This document shows positions 15,147 to 22,826 of a DNA stretch of 36,136 nt, one piece after another. The notes beneath the pieces were generated by a model. The model was given only the letters and a program-made list of their open reading frames with translations, was not told the origin of the DNA and did no database searches. Positions within the stretch are counted from its first letter, which is position 1. Every line of letters begins with the position of its first letter. The translations under genes were made by a program, and so were the position numbers. Origin of the DNA: a virus; the IMG/VR virus record IMGVR_UViG_3300013014_000071, positions 1 through 36,136 of that record; one strand, written 5' to 3'.

Positions 15147-15457
15147 TGGCTATTATAAAAATGACTAAAGCGCAGCAAGTTGAGACTGAAATCGCTGTGC
15201 TTCAAGTTCAAGTTAATAACATTGAAACAAAAATCAATGACATTAAGGAGAGCTTGAAGGAAGTGCATGATTGCGTTCATTTAAACGCTGAGGAAACTCA
15301 GCGTTTAATTAAAGAATTGCAAGAGTCTAACGAGAAGTCTCATAAAACATTATCTGAAAAGGTCACTGCTTTAGAGAAATGGAGATGGATGTTAATGGGC
15401 GCCGGCGTTGTTATTGGATCTATTGGATTCGATTCTTTAGCAAAATTGCTGAAATAA
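15146..15457 (+). CDS. XhlA-like coiled-coil membrane protein
   Basis: A 103-residue protein with a long heptad-rich coiled coil (about 8-78: IAVLQVQVNNIETKI and similar) and a single C-terminal membrane segment (about 80-96, WMLMGAGVVIGSIGF). This architecture is that of XhlA-type haemolysin/holin-accessory proteins, which sit in the inner membrane and help lysis. No signal peptide. The start overlaps the upstream stop (TAATG), and a terminator follows at once. No holin or lysozyme neighbour is visible in the window, so a lysis role is an inference; it could instead be a membrane anchor. Confidence 0.65.
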   Translation: MAIIKMTKAQQVETEIAVLQVQVNNIETKINDIKESLKEVHDCVHLNAEETQRLIKELQESNEKSHKTLSEKVTALEKWRWMLMGAGVVIGSIGFDSLAKLLK

Positions 15458-15483
15458 AAAAGAGAGACTTAGGTCTCTCTTTT
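15456..15483. terminator. Bidirectional palindromic terminator
   Basis: AAAAGAGAGAC, loop TTAG, GTCTCTCTTTT: an 11 bp stem flanked by A-run and T-run, so it ends both the plus transcript of the coiled-coil gene and the minus transcript of the Nudix gene. The Nudix stop codon lies in the loop. Confidence 0.88.
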
Positions 15484-15882
15484 CGTAAGTGCATATAATT
15501 TTGATTGTACAATATCAAAATTAACCGTACTAAATAATCCAGGATGTAATGGTTTAGGATATTGATTTCCTCCGACCCAAGCATATCCACAATGTTCTTC
15601 GTTTAGTATAGGAATAAATTCTTCTGTTACTGAACAAAAAAATGTGTGATAAGTAAAGGCTTTGTTTACGAATTTTTGTATTGGAATCAGTTTAATGTTT
15701 TCAGGAAAGTAGTTAATCTCTTCTAAACATTCACGTTCTAAACCTTCTAATAGAGTTTCACTTTCTTCAATTTTGCCACCGGGTATACCCCAGTTACCTA
15801 AATTTTTAGGATCTGTTCTAAGAAGATAAAAGAATCTGTCAGTACTTGAACAATAGAAAAATACACCTGCTGATTGGTTCAT
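15469..15882 (-). CDS. Nudix hydrolase
   Basis: A 137-residue Nudix enzyme that would hydrolyse a nucleoside diphosphate linked to another group, perhaps damaged or excess nucleotides. The Nudix box is clear: GKIEESE (G36-E42), then RECLEE (R50-E55), with Ile-Asn replacing the usual x-G-hydrophobic end. A Trp-Gly-Ile-Pro-Gly-Gly approach to the box is classical. The start overlaps the stop of the gp15-like gene (ATGA), so it is a coupled, last gene of the minus-strand unit; its end lies in the shared terminator. The substrate cannot be read from the sequence. Confidence 0.93.
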   Translation of the reverse strand: MNQSAGVFFYCSSTDRFFYLLRTDPKNLGNWGIPGGKIEESETLLEGLERECLEEINYFPENIKLIPIQKFVNKAFTYHTFFCSVTEEFIPILNEEHCGYAWVGGNQYPKPLHPGLFSTVNFDIVQSKLYALTKRET

Positions 15883-17249
15883 ATTACTATAGAATAGTCA
15901 CCTTGATCATACCATCCATCTACTGATTTCATCCAAGCTCCATTAATGTATCTATACTGAATATTTGTTGTAAGATTTGTAACGTATTCTACTGTAGTAG
16001 AAGTATTACTATCAAAAGATACATACCATTGACCTAAACTAGAACTATATTCAATAATGTCATTAGCCGCTGCTACTAAATTTCCCCAAGCTACTGTACT
16101 ACTACCCGGTGCACCAATATCTTCGACAATTAAATACCTAACACCATTAATAGGACCTGGTAAGCCTGCATTTGGTCCTGAAGTAAGAGGGTTAACTACA
16201 CTATAAACAGGATCTAACGTATTTTGCGGAAGTGTGTCTGGATCGATATTATAAATTAGTAACCTATCATCAAGTGGATCAGGTACAATAGTACCAACTA
16301 TGTCAGTTGACATATATGGATTTTGTAACCATATTTGTGATATGCCAGGTCTTACCGTACCGTAGACATTTAATAAACTTGACCAATACAATGAAGTATT
16401 TGGATTTGTTGGATTGTCTAAATCACTATTAGGAGGATTAAATGGTTGATTAGCAGGTAGTATTTGTAATGTATTGTTTATTAATAGAACTTTGTAACCA
16501 TATGGCGTAATTTTTTGTCTGGTCCCTAATAAGAACTCGTCATTTTGCATATCTTCTAATGCAGCGCCCGTATAAATTGAAGCAATGATCTTATGTATAA
16601 CACCCATTTTCTTCAACTTAGCAGGCGGAGTTAGCCACACCGGCATGTAAAATTTCCAAGTCATTACATCTATTGGATTATTAGTTCCTTGTGGAATTGA
16701 TCTACTAGAGAAAGTTAATCCATCTTGAAATACTGCACTCAACGATGTCCAATCAATATAATTGTCTGTACTTTGAATCTCTAGTGCTGGATTAAACAGT
16801 GTACCCAATTGTTCTAACAATTCTAATTTTTGATTGTAATTAGTAGTCCAAAAATCTACATTAATTCGTAATGTATATGGAACTGGCATTATTCTTTCAA
16901 CTGTAAATGCTTGCCCTTGAGTAGAATCATAACTTTGAGTTTCTGAATTATATGCTCTTTGTCTTACGTTTATTTTATCAACAAATGTAGGATCTTGAGT
17001 CCATCTTTGATTATATTCCAATCCAGATATATAGTATGTTATTAATGGTGCAGATGGTAAATTACTTGCACTATTATCAGCAATGATAGTAGCGGCTTGT
17101 CTACTGCTATCACCATACATAATAGGGACTCTAACTAGTATAGGATTTCCTGAAGGATCTTTCCCCTTAGTAACATACCATGAACTGAAAATTTTTGCAA
17201 ATTGAATTAAAAATCTTCGTATTTGCTGATCGTAGAAAAATTGTGCCAT
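15879..17249 (-). CDS. Tail sheath stabiliser and completion protein, gp15-like
   Basis: A 456-residue protein. The N-terminal 230 residues have the gp15 pattern of marine T4-like phages: MAQFFYDQQIRRFLIQFAKI, then VRVPIMYGD, ISGLEYNQRW and VPYTLRINVDFW followed by ELLEQLGTLFNP. In T4 gp15 forms the ring that caps the tail and binds the neck. The C-terminal 200 residues are an addition relative to T4 gp15 (272 residues) and contain repeated aromatic modules (RYLIVEDIG, LGQWYVSFD, IQYRYINGAWMKS) seen in phage surface proteins. It starts 3 nt after the gp14-like stop and overlaps the Nudix gene. There is no obvious RBS, so translation is probably coupled. Confidence 0.8.
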   Translation of the reverse strand: MAQFFYDQQIRRFLIQFAKIFSSWYVTKGKDPSGNPILVRVPIMYGDSSRQAATIIADNSASNLPSAPLITYYISGLEYNQRWTQDPTFVDKINVRQRAYNSETQSYDSTQGQAFTVERIMPVPYTLRINVDFWTTNYNQKLELLEQLGTLFNPALEIQSTDNYIDWTSLSAVFQDGLTFSSRSIPQGTNNPIDVMTWKFYMPVWLTPPAKLKKMGVIHKIIASIYTGAALEDMQNDEFLLGTRQKITPYGYKVLLINNTLQILPANQPFNPPNSDLDNPTNPNTSLYWSSLLNVYGTVRPGISQIWLQNPYMSTDIVGTIVPDPLDDRLLIYNIDPDTLPQNTLDPVYSVVNPLTSGPNAGLPGPINGVRYLIVEDIGAPGSSTVAWGNLVAAANDIIEYSSSLGQWYVSFDSNTSTTVEYVTNLTTNIQYRYINGAWMKSVDGWYDQGDYSIVI

Positions 17250-17252
17250 GTA

Positions 17253-19103
17253 TTAAACTTTTGGTGGTAGTGGGTCAGGGGCAATTTGCAATATAGTAGA
17301 TAGGGCTTGTTTTTGAGGAATAACAGTACCTGTAGTAGACAAGAATACAGTACTATCATTAATAAATCCTGATAATAATGATTTATCATCTTCAGTAAAT
17401 CCGGTGTCTGTTCTTACATTACTAGAAATTCTTACCCATATTTTACCACTCCAACGATATAATATCTGAGGTAAATAATCTATACGTAAAAAATAATCTC
17501 CGACTTGTGGATTTTGCGGAAATGAAATTCCTGATCCAGTTGGAGATGCATTAGTATTTGATACACCCACTGCGCCTAAAGCGTCATTTGCAGTAGCTGC
17601 CATATTAGCAGCTTGGACCGCCCCGACTGAGTTTTCAGGTAATGGGTATAATGGTGGAGTATTAGTAATACCAGTTGATATTCCATTTGGTGCAGAACCA
17701 TCTCCAGTCATATAACCAATACTATACCCAAATGATCTCGGAGTTGATCTAGCAATGAATTGAAATCTAGGATCACAATCAGCACGGAAATCCATTTGTT
17801 GCGAGACTGTGCCTGTAAACCCGGGTAATTCAGGGTCTTGATCAGCCGTCGCATAAGTGTTATCAGCAGTACCATATGGTCCTATTATCATACCTGTTGA
17901 TGTAGCAGATAATACCATATCTCCTTGAACTGCCCCCGAACCTGAACCTATTACTTCAGGTGCAATTTCTACTAATTGTAGATTAACTTGCATAAATTTA
18001 TCAATCGGAGATACTTCGGGAGCCATATCAACTGTCATATCCCAAATACTTTGTACTACATCTTTTTTAATTCTAATTACTGGACTTGGATTTTTATACT
18101 GAGCACTTGTCATAAGTGAAACTGTGCCTGTTGCAACAGTAGAACCAGTAGATGTGGGTACTAACACTCCTACAGGAGGAGCCGGCTGATTATATTTACC
18201 TGATAATTGCGTATTCGTGTCATATACACCGTATGTAGGAACTATATAAAAATTACTTGTATCATAGCCTGATAATGGTACAATTCTAGCTGCTTCATTA
18301 AGATTGGCATTATTAATCTCAATGTTTCTATTATAAGTTGCTAATATATCTTTTAGGTTTCTTGACAAATCTAATTCCCAATAATTTGGATCAGGAGGGT
18401 TAACTCCGATTGGTACTTCTTTTGTAGATATATAATTTTTATCACCATATGTAATTACATATCCCGGCGGATATGTTCTATCTTTATCCCATAGTCCTAA
18501 ATAATTATCCTGATTAATTGGTTCAGTTAATATTTGTGAAAATTCTTCACTATCTACTAGTGGTTCGCATTTGATTCTCCATAAATGCGGATACCAAGTT
18601 GGAGAAAACCCTTCACTTGCATAGTTACTGTCAGTGATTTGATAAAATCTTTTAAGTGCAGTTGGTATTGTTTCTCTAAGAGGATTATAATCTAATAAGT
18701 GTGGTAATTCTAATACATCCCCGACCATTAATTTACGACCTACAATTTCAATCATGTCATTGTAATGTACCGTAATAAAGATAATGTCATTGTTTAAAAA
18801 TAAACCAAATTGACTTAAATCAAAATCTAAGTTTTGTACACTGTAATGTCCACGTAACCTATATATACTAGTATCGTAAGTTCTATCTCTGTTTTCTAAG
18901 AATAACAAATCTTGTATATTATTAGGGTTTAATGCATCATACTGAGGTTGGGTATAATCAATTGATGGACCTTGATCTGTAGGACCTAAATACTTATGAA
19001 TGTATAAATCAGTTCCACCCGCAGTAAATTGTTCGGATATATTCCTATCAAAAAAACGATAATCGTTGGATTTTGTGGTATGGTAAAGTGATAAGCGGGG
19101 CAT
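17253..19103 (-). CDS. Neck protein, gp14-like, with long C-terminal extension
   Basis: A 616-residue protein. The region about 95-200 carries the gp14-type pattern: FGLFLNNDIIFITVHY, LMVGDVLELPHL, KRFYQITDSN and HLWRIKCEPLVDSEEFSQI. Gp14 joins the head to the completed tail. T4 gp14 is 256 residues, so this version is more than double; the extra C-terminus includes a YLGLWDKDRTYPPGYVITYG module (about 210) and a GDYFLRIDYLPQILYRWSGK module (about 540), probably exposed. It is first in the minus-strand unit with gp15-like and Nudix genes. A GATAAATA box lies 4 nt before the ATG with no Shine-Dalgarno. The assignment rests on motif recall. Confidence 0.7.
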   Translation of the reverse strand: MPRLSLYHTTKSNDYRFFDRNISEQFTAGGTDLYIHKYLGPTDQGPSIDYTQPQYDALNPNNIQDLLFLENRDRTYDTSIYRLRGHYSVQNLDFDLSQFGLFLNNDIIFITVHYNDMIEIVGRKLMVGDVLELPHLLDYNPLRETIPTALKRFYQITDSNYASEGFSPTWYPHLWRIKCEPLVDSEEFSQILTEPINQDNYLGLWDKDRTYPPGYVITYGDKNYISTKEVPIGVNPPDPNYWELDLSRNLKDILATYNRNIEINNANLNEAARIVPLSGYDTSNFYIVPTYGVYDTNTQLSGKYNQPAPPVGVLVPTSTGSTVATGTVSLMTSAQYKNPSPVIRIKKDVVQSIWDMTVDMAPEVSPIDKFMQVNLQLVEIAPEVIGSGSGAVQGDMVLSATSTGMIIGPYGTADNTYATADQDPELPGFTGTVSQQMDFRADCDPRFQFIARSTPRSFGYSIGYMTGDGSAPNGISTGITNTPPLYPLPENSVGAVQAANMAATANDALGAVGVSNTNASPTGSGISFPQNPQVGDYFLRIDYLPQILYRWSGKIWVRISSNVRTDTGFTEDDKSLLSGFINDSTVFLSTTGTVIPQKQALSTILQIAPDPLPPKV

Positions 19104-19107
19104 ACAG

Positions 19108-19115
19108 TATTTATC
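19108..19115 (-). promoter_or_regulatory. Late promoter GATAAATA, 4 nt before ATG
   Basis: The minus strand reads GATAAATA, CTGT, ATG. The T4 late rule would start the transcript at the initiation codon, giving a leaderless message for the neck operon. Confidence 0.6.
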
Positions 19116-19146
19116 TGTTGTTTCTGTACAACTAAATATCAGAGGC

Positions 19147-19175
19147 TTGACAGAAATGCCAAGCTAGTGTAAAAT
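19147..19175 (+). promoter_or_regulatory. Sigma70-like early promoter
   Basis: TTGACA (19147-19152), exactly 17 bp, then TAAAAT (19170-19175). This is a near-consensus host promoter, in contrast to the late boxes elsewhere, and points to early transcription of the next two genes. The leader carries ACGGAG as RBS. Confidence 0.8.
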
Positions 19176-19203
19176 AAGAAATAATCAAGTTAACGGAGTT
19201 AGT

Positions 19204-20391
19204 ATGAGCCGAAAATCAGCGCCCCAGTTTGTTGTGAAAACCCTTAATCCTAAGGATGAGGATTCGAAATATTACGGAACCGAACCCGAGTTTAAAGAGC
19301 AACCTACAGTTGAAGGTCGAACCTCAGCACTATCGAACGGTCTTCGTTGGTACAGCCGATTCTTTGGACGAAAGGATGCTAAAGAATTGCTGATTCAATA
19401 TACCGAATTTAAAGGCAATCCTGAACAAGGTAAACTTTTGCGTAAAGTGGAAGATAGCGAAATTGCAATGTCTCTATGCTGGTTGGCTCGCATGAATATG
19501 CGTGGGCTAGTATTGACTACCGAAGAGCAAACGAAAGTAAACAATGAACTTACTCGGTTGACAGAAACATTCACAAATCCTAAACTTGCTAAAGCAAGTA
19601 TGACCTCAGTTGCAAAAGAAGAGGTTAAAGAAACCCCTACTAATCGTCCTAATGTACAAGAAATTATGCGGGAAAAAGCCTCTGAAGTAGCAGGGGAGCT
19701 TGAAGGTATTTTTGATGAATACATTAAAGATGGTGCAAAAGCTAGCCATAGTTTTAAAATCATTGATGAAGTAAAAAAGAAAAATATTCTATCTCAACAT
19801 ATCAGTATCATTAGCGATGTTTGGAAAAAGAAACTAGTAGAGTTTTCATTGGTTCTAGAAGGCAAAGATAGCGACTTAGCTCAAGGTTATGCTTTCTTGA
19901 CTAAAACTCAAATCAAAAATATCATCAAATTCATCGAGCAAGTGCTTAGTGAATTGAATAGTTACATCTCTGTTAAAAAGACTACTAGAGCACCTAGGGC
20001 ACGTAAACCTGTTTCAGTAGAGAAACAAGTTTCAAAACTAAAGTACCTCAGGTCTTTTAAAGATGAAGCCCTTAAACTAGACTTGACTAGTATTCATCCT
20101 ACTAAACTTCATGGTGCAAGCGAATGTTGGGTTTATGATACTGCAAAGCGTAAGCTTCATCATTATGTGGCTGATGAGTATAGCAAAACGTTTACAGTTA
20201 AAGGTAATACTATTTTGGGTTTTGATACTCGTAATAGTGAGATGAAAACACTACGTAAACCCGCTGAACAATTGAAAGAAATTATGGGTAGTAAGCCGGC
20301 CGCACGTAAATACTTCAAAGAGATTAAAGCGGTGGCTACTACCCCAAATGGTAGATTCAATGAAAATCTTATTATTTTAAAGGCATTTTAA
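19204..20391 (+). CDS. Conserved early phage protein, function unknown
   Basis: A 395-residue Lys-rich protein. Residues 30-115 are a compact helical domain (NGLRWYSRFFGRKDAKELLI); about 130-160 a linker; 165-255 a charged helical region; 260-275 a basic hinge (TTRAPRARKPVS); and 280-395 a beta-containing domain with ECWVYDTAKRKLHHYVADEY and FTVKGNTILGFD. I do not recognise an enzyme motif; nucleic-acid binding is plausible from the basic hinge. It has ACGGAG before its ATG and a strong sigma70-like promoter. Its stop lies 1 nt before the MazG start region, so the two form an operon, which suggests a role in early takeover or nucleotide and DNA metabolism. Confidence 0.75.
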   Translation: MSRKSAPQFVVKTLNPKDEDSKYYGTEPEFKEQPTVEGRTSALSNGLRWYSRFFGRKDAKELLIQYTEFKGNPEQGKLLRKVEDSEIAMSLCWLARMNMRGLVLTTEEQTKVNNELTRLTETFTNPKLAKASMTSVAKEEVKETPTNRPNVQEIMREKASEVAGELEGIFDEYIKDGAKASHSFKIIDEVKKKNILSQHISIISDVWKKKLVEFSLVLEGKDSDLAQGYAFLTKTQIKNIIKFIEQVLSELNSYISVKKTTRAPRARKPVSVEKQVSKLKYLRSFKDEALKLDLTSIHPTKLHGASECWVYDTAKRKLHHYVADEYSKTFTVKGNTILGFDTRNSEMKTLRKPAEQLKEIMGSKPAARKYFKEIKAVATTPNGRFNENLIILKAF

Positions 20392-20392
20392 T

Positions 20393-20833
20393 ATGACAAA
20401 GCAAATTGACTTAAACAAGTATAGCGAATTTGTAGAGGCTGTAACTAGCCGAGATAGTAACGATTTAGCATCATTTATCAATCGTTTAGATTACCTAGAT
20501 GGAATGTGGGATGATAAACTTGAAGAAAAGGGTCCAACAATTAATGTCCCTCTATTACTAACTTCTGCAATTGGATTGGGTAGTGAATCAGGAGAGTTCC
20601 AAGAAATTGTTAAAAAACTGTTTTTTCAAGGTAAATCTCTTACTGAAGAAACCAAATTTCATATGAAGAGGGAATTGGGAGATATTTTATGGTATTGGAC
20701 CAATGCCTGTAGGGCACTTGAATTGGATCCTAATGATGTTATTTCTGAAAACGTTACTAAGTTAAAAGCAAGATATCCCGGTGGAGACTTTGATCCCTTT
20801 TATAGCGAGAATCGTAAAGAAGGAGATTTGTAA
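20393..20833 (+). CDS. MazG-like nucleotide pyrophosphohydrolase
   Basis: A 146-residue all-helical NTP pyrophosphatase. The metal site pattern E-x-x-E...E-x-x-D is visible as ESGEF (E65, E68) and KRELGDILWY (E94, D97), followed by the family's ENVTKLKARYP motif. The length fits single-domain phage MazG. Phage MazG proteins are proposed to hydrolyse dNTPs or to lower host alarmone; the substrate cannot be told from the sequence. It sits 1 nt after an early unknown gene and probably shares its sigma70-like promoter. Confidence 0.92.
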   Translation: MTKQIDLNKYSEFVEAVTSRDSNDLASFINRLDYLDGMWDDKLEEKGPTINVPLLLTSAIGLGSESGEFQEIVKKLFFQGKSLTEETKFHMKRELGDILWYWTNACRALELDPNDVISENVTKLKARYPGGDFDPFYSENRKEGDL

Positions 20834-20848
20834 CATTAATGATTGCTT

Positions 20849-20856
20849 GATAAATA
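20849..20856 (+). promoter_or_regulatory. Late promoter GATAAATA
   Basis: GATAAATA 22 nt before the gp13-like ATG at 20879, just after the MazG stop. It separates late neck expression from the early operon upstream. Confidence 0.6.
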
Positions 20857-20878
20857 TAGTTATTATCAGGTAATCATT

Positions 20879-21676
20879 ATGAGCATAGGACCAGTTGCAA
20901 GTGTTTTAAGTACCCCATCTGGATTAACATTAGATCAATTAAAACAAGCATTATTTAATAACGTTAGTCTTAGATTGGGTCAAGGTATCATTGATTTAGA
21001 ACTTGATCCTCAACATTATGAGGCTGCATACAATTATGCCATTAAAATTTATAGACAACGGGCGCAAAATGCCACTGCTGAATCCTATACTTTAATGACG
21101 GTTATTAAGAACATTGACACTTATACATTACCACAAGAATTTATTAATGTTCGTTGTTTATTCAGAAGAACGGTTGGCTTAGAAACTGGGCCTAGTTCTA
21201 CAGCATTTGATCCTTTTTCAAGTGCTATTCTTAATACTTACTTATTGAATTACAACTATACAGGTGGTATGGCAACATATGATTTCTATGCTGGTTATGT
21301 TGAATTAGCAGCAAGAATGTTCGGTGGATATGTTACATATACATTTGATCCAGTAACAAAAGTATTGCGTGTAGTGAGAGATTTTAAAGGTACTGGTGAG
21401 CGTATTCTTATTTGGGCGGATGTTCAAAGAACAGAAGAAGTATTGCTACAAGATCCAGGTGCTGGTGTTTGGATTGGTGACTTTGTGTTAGCTAATCTTA
21501 AGACAATTATAGGTGAGGCACGTGAGAAATTTGGAACCATTGTTGGTCCAGGTGGTGGAACACAATTAAATGGTACTGCTATGAAAGCTGAAGGTAAGGC
21601 TGCAATGGAACAATTAATTGATGAATTAAAACGTTATGTGGACTATTCGCAACCATTGACATGGGTGCAAGGCTAA
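20879..21676 (+). CDS. Neck protein, gp13-like
   Basis: A 265-residue protein matching the gp13 neck pattern: an N-terminal helical region (QLKQALFNNVSLRLG, then YEAAYNYAIKIYRQRA), the TYTLPQEFINVRCLFRR strand, and a C-terminal helix with LANLKTIIGEAREKFG and MEQLIDELKRY. Gp13 binds the portal and receives the tail through gp14. T4 gp13 is 309 residues. The start at 20879 is chosen over an upstream TTG because CAGG lies before it and the TTG would sit upstream of the late promoter at 20849. The partner gp14-like gene is on the opposite strand about 1.8 kb upstream, an unusual split. Confidence 0.8.
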   Translation: MSIGPVASVLSTPSGLTLDQLKQALFNNVSLRLGQGIIDLELDPQHYEAAYNYAIKIYRQRAQNATAESYTLMTVIKNIDTYTLPQEFINVRCLFRRTVGLETGPSSTAFDPFSSAILNTYLLNYNYTGGMATYDFYAGYVELAARMFGGYVTYTFDPVTKVLRVVRDFKGTGERILIWADVQRTEEVLLQDPGAGVWIGDFVLANLKTIIGEAREKFGTIVGPGGGTQLNGTAMKAEGKAAMEQLIDELKRYVDYSQPLTWVQG

Positions 21677-21696
21677 CCTAAATACTTTATTTTGTA

Positions 21697-21731
21697 AAGC
21701 TCCTGTAATATAATATATCTTACAGGAGCTT
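21697..21731 (+). promoter_or_regulatory. RBS-sequestering hairpin with TATAAT in its loop
   Basis: AAGCTCCTGTAA (21697-21708) and TTACAGGAGCTT (21720-21731) form a perfect 12 bp stem. The right arm holds the RBS AGGAG (8 nt before ATG 21737). The 11 nt loop starts with TATAAT; a transcript starting about 7 nt after it (near 21721) would have no left arm. No T-run follows, so it is not a simple terminator. Confidence 0.7.
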
Positions 21732-21736
21732 ACCAT

Positions 21737-22372
21737 ATGATCATCGGTATCACCGGATTAATAAATTCTGGCAAGGACACTATAGCAGACTATCTAACTA
21801 CATTTCATGATTTTAAAAGATTAAGTTTTGCCGCTTCTCTAAAAGATGCTGTAGCATCAGTGTTTAATTGGGATCGTGAAATGCTAGAGGGTACTACTAA
21901 GTCTAGTAGGGAATGGCGTGAACAGGTTGATCATTGGTGGGCAGAACGTTTAGGTATCCCTCATCTTACCCCTAGATGGATTCTACAATATTGGGGAACA
22001 GACGTTTGTCGTGATGCATTTCATACGGATATTTGGGTAGCATCAGTAGAAAACAAATTAAGAAACTCTACAGATAATATCGTCATCACTGATTGTAGAT
22101 TTTTCAATGAAATTGGGGCTATTAAAAATGCCGGTGGAATTACTATTAGAGTTGAAAGGGGTCCAAACCCAGAATGGTATTCACATGCTATAAACTTTAA
22201 TAAAGGTGAAAACGGTAATTTAGGCTGGGCTCTTGGGAGGAACCATCTTGAACAATTGGGTATCCATGCTAGCGAATACAGCAGTGTTGGATTAGAGTAT
22301 GACTATGTTATTGCTAATGATGGCACAATAGATGGACTTCATAAAAAGATTGAATCAATAATCAACCTTTAA
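21737..22372 (+). CDS. Deoxynucleoside monophosphate kinase, gp1-like
   Basis: A 211-residue kinase that phosphorylates dNMPs to dNDPs for phage DNA synthesis. The P-loop GLINSGKDT is at residues 6-14. Other family motifs are RWILQYWGTDVCRD (about 87-100) and ITDCRFFNE (about 117-125). Length is close to T4 gp1 (241). The RBS AGGAG is buried in a perfect hairpin at 21697-21731, so translation is probably switched by promoter choice. The 3' end overlaps the antisense HNH-like gene by 18 nt. It is set among late virion genes, not among other nucleotide genes. Confidence 0.92.
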   Translation: MIIGITGLINSGKDTIADYLTTFHDFKRLSFAASLKDAVASVFNWDREMLEGTTKSSREWREQVDHWWAERLGIPHLTPRWILQYWGTDVCRDAFHTDIWVASVENKLRNSTDNIVITDCRFFNEIGAIKNAGGITIRVERGPNPEWYSHAINFNKGENGNLGWALGRNHLEQLGIHASEYSSVGLEYDYVIANDGTIDGLHKKIESIINL

Positions 22373-22708
22373 ATCCCCTCTAGTCCAATTTACCTTTTGG
22401 TTTTTTACGACTTCTATGCAGTTAAGGCAAATACTGCGTAGATTACTATATCCCGTATTTTCTAAACTACCATCTATATGGTAGACTATGATTTGTGTTG
22501 GAAGTATACTATGAAACCCACACAAGTCACATTGTTTTTTCTTTTTGTAACCACTAGCCATCCATTTTGGTTTCCTAGGTTTTAATTTCTTTTTAGTACT
22601 ACCGCATTCGTCGCATATACTGCGGTAATGGGTTATACCATTGCGTTTGTAATTTATCGCGCAAACGTTTTTATTGCACTCTTTGCATATAGGGCGTAAT
22701 ATATCCAT
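22355..22708 (-). CDS. HNH-type endonuclease with zinc-finger cysteines
   Basis: A 117-residue protein with a Cys-rich N-terminus (CKECNKN, then CDECGS, two CxxC pairs) and an HNH-like core: CDLCGF, then VYHIDGSLENTGYSNLRSIC and CLNC. The paired cysteines would hold structural zinc. The normal first His of the HNH motif is replaced by Tyr-His in VYHIDG, still compatible with the fold. The ATG at 22708 is used; a GTG at 22738 would lie inside a plus-strand terminator-like hairpin. It is convergent with, and overlaps by 18 nt, the dNMP kinase gene. It differs in family from the HNH enzyme at 105-743 and is probably another free-standing homing nuclease. Confidence 0.75.
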   Translation of the reverse strand: MDILRPICKECNKNVCAINYKRNGITHYRSICDECGSTKKKLKPRKPKWMASGYKKKKQCDLCGFHSILPTQIIVYHIDGSLENTGYSNLRSICLNCIEVVKNQKVNWTRGDLKVDY

Positions 22709-22733
22709 ATATATATTTAGCACAACCTTCGAA

Positions 22734-22757
22734 GGCACGGTAATACCGCCTTTTTTT
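22734..22757 (+). terminator. Probable rho-independent terminator
   Basis: GG-CA-CGG pairs with CCG-CC around loop TAATA (a 2 nt bulge), followed by seven T. It would stop plus transcripts from the dNMP kinase side before the sheath promoter. The stem is short, so its strength is uncertain. Confidence 0.45.
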
Positions 22758-22765
22758 ATTTATTT

Positions 22766-22773
22766 CATAAATA
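22766..22773 (+). promoter_or_regulatory. Late promoter CATAAATA for the sheath gene
   Basis: CATAAATA 53 nt before the sheath ATG, giving a leader of about 48 nt with the RBS AAGGAAA. It follows directly after a terminator-like element. Confidence 0.55.
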
Positions 22774-22826
22774 AGAGTATACAATCAGGTGGTAAGCCTC
22801 AAAATTTTACAATAAGGAAAAAGAAA

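Noticed and set aside
22674-22826. N-terminal extension of the tail sheath
   Set aside because: It crosses the antisense HNH start, a terminator-like hairpin and the sheath promoter; the family N-terminus MALVSPGVEV begins at 22827 behind AAGGAAA.
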